Origin: Ailanthus altissimus
Lineage: Eukaryota > Streptophyta > Magnoliopsida > Sapindales > Simaroubaceae
Assembly: GCA_946807835.1 (NCBI GenBank)
Contig: OX327696.1
Location: forward strand, 9,622,501 to 9,686,500
Length of the DNA: 64,000 bases
Reading direction: 5' to 3'
The position numbers were made by a program, and so were the translations under genes. This document shows, one piece after another, positions 57,497 through 64,000 of this stretch; the first letter of the stretch is position 1; the number at the start of each line of letters is the position of its first letter. The notes beneath the pieces are model-generated. The model had not been told where the DNA came from and did not search any database. It worked only from the letters and a program-made list of their open reading frames with translations.

Positions 57497-57960
57497 TGTT
57501 AGATATGTAGTGTTATTTTATGCCTTTAAAGCATATATAATAATTATTTGTTTATTAATAAAGTTTATTCATACATATAATTGAGCATACATTAATAAGC
57601 CCATATTTATAAAGTATATGATATATGTATCAAGCAAATGATGCGAATATAGAAGGTATAGATCACAAGTTTATTATAAATTAAATCTTATTTACAGTCA
57701 TTAATGAAAAAAAGGCAATTTATTATGTAAGGTTATAGTTCTTCTACTTCTTATAGTAGATGATTTACCGTGACTATTAAAGCAGAGACTTCGAATAGAA
57801 AAACTAGCATAAATGATACATTAAATAAGATTACTGTGAATTTTGATTTAGTTAAAAATCTGTCATTTATTTTAGTTTACAAAAGCTTTGATAATCTTGA
57901 TTGACTTTAAACCCTAGTAAGTAATAAACTTATATTCACGTGTTCTGTCTTTTCAGTTAT
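57497..57960 (+). repeat. 3' LTR (partial) of Copia element 3
   Basis: AGTGCAAGTAGTAGAT ends the internal region, in the position of a Copia polypurine tract, and TGTTAGATATG then begins the LTR. The following GCCTTTAAAGCATATATAAT is of the type seen at the start of several plant Copia LTRs. The far end and the 5' partner were not identified. Confidence 0.65.
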
Positions 57961-57964
57961 CATA

Positions 57965-58460
57965 GAGTGAGATTGATAAGTGTATTTTATACTTATTATT
58001 TTTTCGCTTCCTCTGGCTTAAGATTTATTCATTTTAAATGTGAATATTAGACTTTTTATGTGCTTTCTTGTCATTTTATAAGTTTAAAGTCAATGGAATT
58101 ATTTGGAACAAAAATCTTAGGAAAATAAGTAAAACTATCAAATTTAAATAGTAAACTACTATAATGAACAGCTACAGTAATTTTGCTATAGTAGTAATGT
58201 TGCGGTTCCCAAAAGCCACAGCAGTGGAACGTGAACAATAACACATAAACAATAATTTTAAAATAATGTCACACTGGGCATAGGAGAAGAAAAACTTAGA
58301 TTGACTTATATTTGACGTTTTCCCCTAATTTGAAGAGATAAGTCTATAAATAGTAGACCAAAAAAGCCTAAACCAAGAAGAGAATCAAGGAAGAAGGAGA
58401 AGAAAGAGCATAATAGAAACACAACTCTTTATCTTTCTAGTTTCTATGACTTTTATGAGG
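57965..58460 (+). repeat. Gypsy-like LTR fragment with TATA box and 14-bp cores
   Basis: The first part resembles 47120-47220. Cores AATGTTGCGGTTCC (58197) and AGCCACAGCAGTGG (58215) are followed by GTCTATAAATAGTAGA (58342-58357), a good TATA box, and then an A/G-rich leader. Boundaries are not resolved. Confidence 0.6.
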
Positions 58461-59545
58461 TTTTTCTTAATAAACTCTAGAACTCTTTATTTCATCATAA
58501 GCTAATTTCTACATCTAGGATTATAATTTGAACTCAATATGTAACTTAAATCAATTTTTTTTCTCTTAGTTATGAATTCAATATAGAATTGTTCAATTTA
58601 TTTCGTGTTTAATGCTTTCTAATTACTTGATCACTAATTAGATTATTGTGGGAACCCAAATAAATTTGACAAAGCAATTTATGTATTGGCCTTTAATAGA
58701 TTGAAGTAATGATCAAAGTGTAATAACTTTGAGTGTAATTTGAGATAGAAATATACTCATATGGCATATATAACTAATAAAGAACCTGATCTTAATGAAT
58801 TTTGTTTTAATCTGATTACCATAGAAATATAAGTAATTAATTAAGCCAAATATTTTTACTCGATAATTGAAAAAGGCTTCTGAATATATTAATTTTTTGT
58901 TAACAATTCATATTAATGAATTAACTAAAAAGAAATTAGTTAAGATTCAAATAAAATATTGAGAGATAACCGTAGTCCAAACCTCGATATTGAATTTGAT
59001 AAAATATGATAAAGATCATTAAAGTATTTAATAACTTAGAAGTAAATAAAATATTATATTTTACAAATAATTACTATCGAGGTTTTGACAGAAAGAAATA
59101 TAAAAATTCTTTTTCTTTTTCTTTTCCTTTTTAATGTAGTATGGAAAATAGGATATTGAATTTTGTTTTGAATTTGATAAAATATGCTAAAGAGATAAGG
59201 GAGTTTGAGTGGATCACTTTGTAAATTTAATTTATATTTTTTCTTTACAACTGACACGTATTTTGAATAGATTTATGTCAACTTTTTAAATTTAAATTTA
59301 TAAAACTTCTATCATGTTTAAAGATAATTATACCATTTAAAAGTTAATTTTAATACAATATTTTTAACGGTAGAGAGTACTAGGGACTCACATGAATATT
59401 TAAAAAATGTTCATTTTATAGGTGCCTTTAAAATAATCTTAAAATTAGCGCTAATCCCAAAATTTAAAAATAACCCCTAATATCCTTACAATATTTGGGT
59501 GTCAAGAGTCACATTCTATTATCTATTTCAAACCATTTAAAATAT
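58461..59545. other. AT-rich non-coding DNA
   Basis: No coding similarity. TTGAATTTGATAAAATATG occurs twice (about 58991 and 59169), a minor local repeat. Confidence 0.5.
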
Positions 59546-59745
59546 ATGAGAAATGTTTCTTGATCATTTGTAAGAAAAAGTGAAAATGCAGTGGCTCACT
59601 TGATTAAATTTGTTGCCTCTAATGATATTGATGAGGCGTGGATTCTGTCCGTGTCTCACTGCTTGAGTCATTATATATTTCTTGATTTACAAGTTTTCTA
59701 AGTAAATATTATTCTCTCAAAAAGAAAAAAAAAAAGAAAATAACC
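59546..59745 (+). pseudogene. 3' end of a second LINE: RNase H tail and poly(A)-like tract
   Basis: The plus strand reads FVRKSENAVAHLIKFVAS, then NDIDEAWILSVSHCLSHYIF and LDLQVF followed by a stop at about 59700. This is the end of the RNase H domain that closes plant LINE ORF2 ('f.v.R..N..AH.LAk.a......W....p..l...l..D'). A tract of AAAAAGAAAAAAAAAAAGAA at about 59719-59738 follows within 20-40 bp, as expected for a LINE 3' end. A stop lies just upstream of FVRKS. Only the last ~50 codons survive, typical of 5'-truncated LINE copies. Confidence 0.8.
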
Positions 59746-60595
59746 TATCATATTAAAGGAGAATAATGTATGAAAAAAGTCCACATAATGCATTTTGAAG
59801 TACGTCGACTTTTTAATATTTTTTAAAAATCTCACTTTTTTAACAAGAATCTTTATGACAATTAAACAAAAAATAAATTCACAAATCATATTTTTTATTT
59901 ACATGTTGAAGATTGTGGTAGTGTTAATGGTTGTAATCATATGTAAACTTAAAAAAAATGTAATGTGAACAATAATCAAAGTTTAAAGACATTATTGTCG
60001 AGCCATTAATAATATAGTTCTAAATAAAAAGGTTTTACAACATCCATCATCATTTATTTTGTATAATAACCCAGAACTCAAAATGGCCTATAAGCATATA
60101 TATTAGTAAAAAATAATGAAATTCAGTTTGCATCTTGTTTTTGAACAAAACAAATAAGGTTATATTACAAAATTTATCCTATTATAAAATAGAAAAAAAA
60201 ATGTTGTACTTTAACTCTTCGTACACTAGCTAGCTAGTCAATCAGTTTTGCCTTCTTTTCTTGGTTCAATTCTTCGATAAAGTATGTTCCTAATCAATGA
60301 ATTAACATGCATAGGAGAAATGTATTTTAAGAAAAATAATTTGAAAGCTAATTTATGTACTCGATTGCCTTCGATTGTTTAAGGAATTTTGAGATGATGT
60401 GGCAACTTGGTGATACGAGGCTATTGCAGTAGCGTTATGGCTGTTTTGCTTTCAAATTGTGTACAAATAATCATGAACGATACCAGTTATCAATTAACAT
60501 AATGCTATTAAAAGAAACCACAATGAAAACATTAAGGAGAAAAATAAATTTGATATAAATTTTTCACTTGATTGACAACTTTGTTCTTTCTTCTT
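59746..60595. other. AT-rich non-coding DNA
   Basis: It lies between the LINE tail and the MULE. The last part may include the MULE's 3' terminal region, but no terminal inverted repeat was identified. Confidence 0.45.
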
Positions 60596-62850
60596 AATGG
60601 AGCAAGTCGAGTGACTGTGCATGTCATTATATTGTGTCCAACTCCACCATTGTTTCGAAAGGTCACAACAAGACTTCCTTTTTACTTAGTAGACTCTCCG
60701 TTCTGTCTTCTTCTTGTTGTTTTAGCCTTTCGGGTTGTTTCTTAACCTTAAGGACTTATATTTTAGGTTTATCAACATTCCTCAAAACAACATTTATCTC
60801 ATATAGGTTTAACCATACTAAAATATGTTTCAACGATAACTTGATTGGTTAGTGAAGGACCCATAAATTTTAAAGGGCTCTCCCTAATGTTGTTGATGAC
60901 AACTAAGTTGGTAACTTGCCATGCATTACATTCATATTCATGCTTGCTTAGGTTAACAAGATAAGCCCTTTTAGGATCTAGTATCTCATATAGTCTCCTT
61001 TCGCAACTAACCCCATTAAACCCAGCTTCTTAATCCTCTTGTGCATCATTAATGGAATATTAGTATTAATTTAACTGCATTTATTCTCTCACCAAACTTC
61101 ATCATGATTTTTCTACTATATTGTTCAAGAAGGCTCAAAATAAGTAATTGTCTCTCTTCAATCAACTAGCTATTAAATGACTCGATTAAATTATTTGTCA
61201 CATGGTCACGCTTGGTTCTAGTTTTAAATGCATGGCTAGACCATGTAAATGGTGGAATTTCAGCCAAAAAATGATATGTAGGCTTACTTAGATCCTTAAT
61301 ATTTTTATGGATCTTCTAAAATTGATATCTCTAGCAACTTCTTGAAATAAAAACAATTCCTAAATATTTTCTCTTGAAATTGGCATAAATATGCCTTGCA
61401 TAATTTCTTATAAAAGCATCAAGCCACGTCTCTTCAATTGTCCCTGAAATACCCTTATGTTTATCACTTATAGAAGTGACAACCTTATTTTCATGCATGC
61501 CAAATGATTGTAAAACCTCCAAGAATCCTCATCTCAATCTTACAAACACACATTGTGAGGAAACAGTTCCACTATTAACATCTAAAGTAACTGCAAAAAG
61601 AAGGATTACCTACAAGAATTTTTCAAATGACAATCATGCATTCCTATAAAAGGTTTATACTTAGTAATGAAGTCAAGAAGTTGTGTTGGGAAGCCTATAA
61701 ATCCTCTTAAACTTTATATTATCCTTCACTTTATTCTTGTTTGGAACATTTAACTCATCTTCAAGCCCATCATTTGAATTTCTACAAAGACAGGATTGAT
61801 TTTCCTTACCATATTGGCATACATGAGCAAGTAGACATAAACCTTTTATATGCTATATTCAAATTATTTTTTGCTCTTTACTATCTTATAGAGCTTCTTT
61901 TTATTCACCGTAGGACTATATTTAGTCCTCAACTCATCTTTAATAACATTTACCTTCATAATAGATATTTCTTTTACCAAATATTTAAATTTCTTAGAAA
62001 TACATAGAGATTTGCCTCAATAGTTTCTTTTCCCTTAGGGAAAATATGTGGCCTTGTCATTGGCTTAATCTTTAATATTAAACTACTAGGTTGAATAAGG
62101 GTATACTATCTTTATTGATAACCACTCTATGCACAATCAAAAATAACTCTTGTTGGGTTACTTTTGACCCATTTAGGCATGAATTATTCCAAAATTATAT
62201 ATCTTGAAACCATTTCCCTCAGGGTGTCAGCAGTCTCAAACACATGGCCCACTTCAAATTCAATCGGTTCCACTAGTTTTTCTATAAGCTTATTAGTTAA
62301 CTTGGTTATTGGTCTCTCCTTTCTAAATCTCTACCTACAAAATCATCATCATTTGATTCACGTCATTGAACTAATTAGGGACTCTACTTTGAACCCTTTT
62401 TTCCTTTTAAACCTTTATTTTGCTACCTGACATTATCATTATCAAACCAATAAAGTCCCTCACTACCTCAAGGTTTTTTGAACTCATATTATATGTATAT
62501 GAGATAATGTTTACAAGCCTCAGGCTTTTGGCTGGGTGGTAAGAGTACTGTTTGGTCTAAAACGGGTTATAAAAGTTGTGTTTAGTGTTGGTTAAAAGCT
62601 TATTGAAGGTTGTAGGCCAACATGGCAATTTTCTAGTTCTATTTTAGAATGTAAAACATTAAAGACTATGCTTGACTATGTTTGTGTTTCATTGATAGGC
62701 TCATTCAAATCCTTATACTTATTTGCATATATGGTTTAGGTAAGTTGGGTTCAAGTTCAACTTCATTTTTTAGGTTATGGTTGGGATCAATTTCATTGTC
62801 AGAATCTGTACTTATTTCAACAACATATTGTTTAAGTTTAGTTGGTTAAT
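60596..62850 (-). pseudogene. MULE (Mutator-like) transposase relic
   Basis: Minus-strand pieces in MuDR order. Acidic N-terminal region STDSDNEIDPNHNLKNEVEL at about 62740-62820. MuDR DNA-binding domain at 62170-62300: FEVGHVFETADTLREMVSRY then KSNPTRVIFDCA. Catalytic core region at 61500-61700: FIGMHDCHLKN (family 'lDG.hlkg'). At 61331-61522: SISDKHKGISGTIEETWLDA then NYARHIYANFKRKY (family 'isD...gl..a.......a.hr.C.rHi..Nf.kk'). At about 61150-61290: PFTWSSHAFKTRTKRDHVTN then NLIESFN. SWIM-like region at about 60860-60960: CNAWQVTNLVV and SLTNQVIVETYFSMVKPI. Stops and frameshifts throughout. No terminal inverted repeats or 9-bp target duplication were found. Confidence 0.85.
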
Positions 62851-63130
62851 GATATAGGGTGATAGGGGCATAAATGCCATAGCGTCAAATTATGTACTAA
62901 CTTGATGGAATGCATATATGAGGAACCATGACATTTTTGGGTTGTCACGGAATCTTCAACACTTTCAACTTAATTTTTGCTCTACTTTATAAATATTTGA
63001 CTATTTAATTGTAATTTTGATCATAAATAGGTGCATGAAGGAAAATGTAACGATTCAGAATAAACAGGAAGTAAAATAGACATAAAATGAAGAAGTTGCG
63101 CTCAAAATACGAGAGAACATGAACTCAGGC
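62851..63130. other. Unassigned DNA between the MULE and an LTR-like block
   Basis: No coding similarity recognised. Confidence 0.4.
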
Positions 63131-63133
63131 TTA

Positions 63134-63430
63134 GGCATCGCAATACCCAGGCTTGGACGCCGCAGTGCCCAAGGCTAGGCGTTGTAGCACCCAAGGTAAA
63201 AAGTTGGGCACCACGTCGTCCAACAGGCTCTCTACCATCATTGCGTTCAAGGTCTCAATGTCATGGCACCCGTGCGACATATAAATTATCCTCTTTTTAG
63301 TTCTATTTGGACTTGAATTTGAAGGCCCTCAACCTTAAAATTTTTCAAAGCTATAAAATACTCCTTTAAGAACCAAAACACAAACTTTTAGAGAGACAAA
63401 AACTTAGAGAAATAATTCACACTGTTCCCT
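63134..63430 (+). repeat. LTR-like block with island of 14-bp cores, plus strand
   Basis: Cores GGCATCGCAATACC (63134), GACGCCGCAGTGCC (63156), GGCGTTGTAGCACC (63178), a degenerate one at about 63207, and AATGTCATGGCACC (63257). The first three are exactly 22 bp apart. The following GCTATAAAATACTCC at about 63350 is a plausible TATA region, and the sequence to 63420 matches the minus strand at 52020-52130. Confidence 0.72.
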
Positions 63431-63875
63431 AGGATTGGCTTTGGGCTTTTCTACAACATAAGATGAAATATTAAAACCAAAGATTGAAGATTCAAGTTCA
63501 AGAATGAAAATTCAAGTCAAGGTTTTTTCCATAAGTTTAAACCAAAAGTTGGGTTTTATTTTCAAAAGTCCTGTCATAGTGAGTAAAGAGTTGAAAAGGT
63601 AAGGTTTTTTTATTCACCATTCATCTATAGTTGAACACCTTTCACGGGATTTTTTATTCTCCATTGCCACTCATTCCTTCTTTTAATTTCATTACTCTAA
63701 CTAGATTTAGTTTATATTGTAGCATCAAAATTGTTTGCCACAAACTACATTGTTAGTAAGGAGAACTTTCTAAAGAAATTTATCTTGGATAATGGCTCCC
63801 AATATGCTAATTTAAAGAAATAGGATTTGTTGTTTAAGTACACTACACTTCTACGTTTACACTTCTTTCTATTGG
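63431..63875. other. Unassigned leader-like DNA before the Copia protease fragment
   Basis: A possible protease-region reading (KKFILDNGSQYANLKK, about 63773-63820) lies near its end. The rest is unassigned. Confidence 0.4.
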
Positions 63876-64000
63876 TATTTTAAGAGTTTATCTTGGTGAT
63901 TCCCATTCTACACCGATGGTGAGAAAATGGAAGGTTCTTCTCAAGTTGACATCTAAAAAATCTCTTGTCATGAATAAAGTACTTCATGTTCCAAATATAA
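63876..64000 (+). pseudogene. Ty1/Copia protease-region fragment, running off the right edge
   Basis: In one open frame the plus strand reads VYLGDSHSTPMVRKWKVLLK then LTSKKSLVMNKVLHVPNI. This matches the segment just after the aspartic protease active site in plant Copia polyproteins ('v.lGn....v.GkGkv.lk.tsgk.l.l..VLhVP.i'). The element continues beyond the window, so its state cannot be judged; upstream stops suggest it is decayed. Confidence 0.75.

Noticed and set aside
62515..62590. tRNA-like string GGCTGGGTGGTAAGAGTACT
   Set aside because: It resembles a D-arm, but no matching T-arm or acceptor pairing follows at the right distance, and it lies within the MULE relic.
1..64000. A complete, unknown multi-gene system (defence, biosynthesis or similar)
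   Set aside because: Every protein-like segment I can place belongs to a decayed transposon, apart from one unrecognised fragment at 41.6-42.0 kb. Nothing supports a coordinated gene cluster.

Overview
The window looks like nuclear DNA of a flowering plant, probably a eudicot. It is strongly AT-rich and has no operons, ribosome binding sites or long open reading frames. Nearly every recognisable protein similarity is to a plant transposon family: Ty1/Copia, Ty3/Gypsy, LINE, hAT, MULE and CACTA. I found no intact protein-coding host gene. The species cannot be named from the sequence.

The one host gene I can support is a microRNA gene. A MIR156 hairpin lies at about 3331-3450 on the + strand, with mature miR156 at 3354-3373, the star strand at about 3413-3433, and a TATA box about 200 bp upstream at 3138-3146. 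miR156 represses SPL transcription factors and controls juvenile-to-adult phase change.

Layout: 1-1835 is a minus-strand LINE ORF2 relic split by an insert that carries a diverged 54-bp minisatellite. 3.1-4.4 kb is the MIR156 locus. 4.4-11.3 kb is mostly unassigned AT-rich DNA with two GC-richer islands (8551-8670, 9985-10325). 11279-14862 is a CACTA-type DNA transposon without recognisable transposase. 15.2-24.6 kb is a minus-strand Copia element whose 5' LTR is interrupted by a solo LTR (20946-24531) with a 5-bp target duplication; that solo LTR contains a triplicated ~660-bp unit. 24.8-28 kb holds a pair of ~435-bp direct repeats, a short tandem repeat and a fold-back element. 29.2-38.0 kb is a plus-strand Copia gag relic fused to a second minus-strand Copia element that has long (~2.2 kb) LTRs of the same family as the solo LTR. 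38.0-45.5 kb is a hAT transposon whose 5' end and flank are tandemly duplicated; the second copy was split by another solo LTR (42961-45065). 45.7-52.6 kb holds Gypsy-type debris. 52.6-55.5 kb is almost featureless. 55.9-58.5 kb is a plus-strand Copia RT/RNase H relic with its 3' LTR, followed by a Gypsy-like LTR piece. 59.5-59.75 kb is the RNase H tail of a second LINE. 60.6-62.85 kb is a minus-strand MULE transposase relic. The right edge enters another plus-strand Copia element.

The transposon genes do not work together. They are a layered record of insertions, nearly all broken by stops and frameshifts. The nesting gives relative ages: the Copia at 15-21 kb is older than the solo LTR inside it, and the hAT flank duplication is older than the solo LTR in its second copy. 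Small tandem duplications inside dead coding sequence are frequent. The most unusual signal is a 14-bp near-palindromic core (consensus RGYRYYGYRGYRYY) that recurs in at least six GC-rich islands, spaced mostly 21-22 or 28-31 bp and associated with more than one element type.
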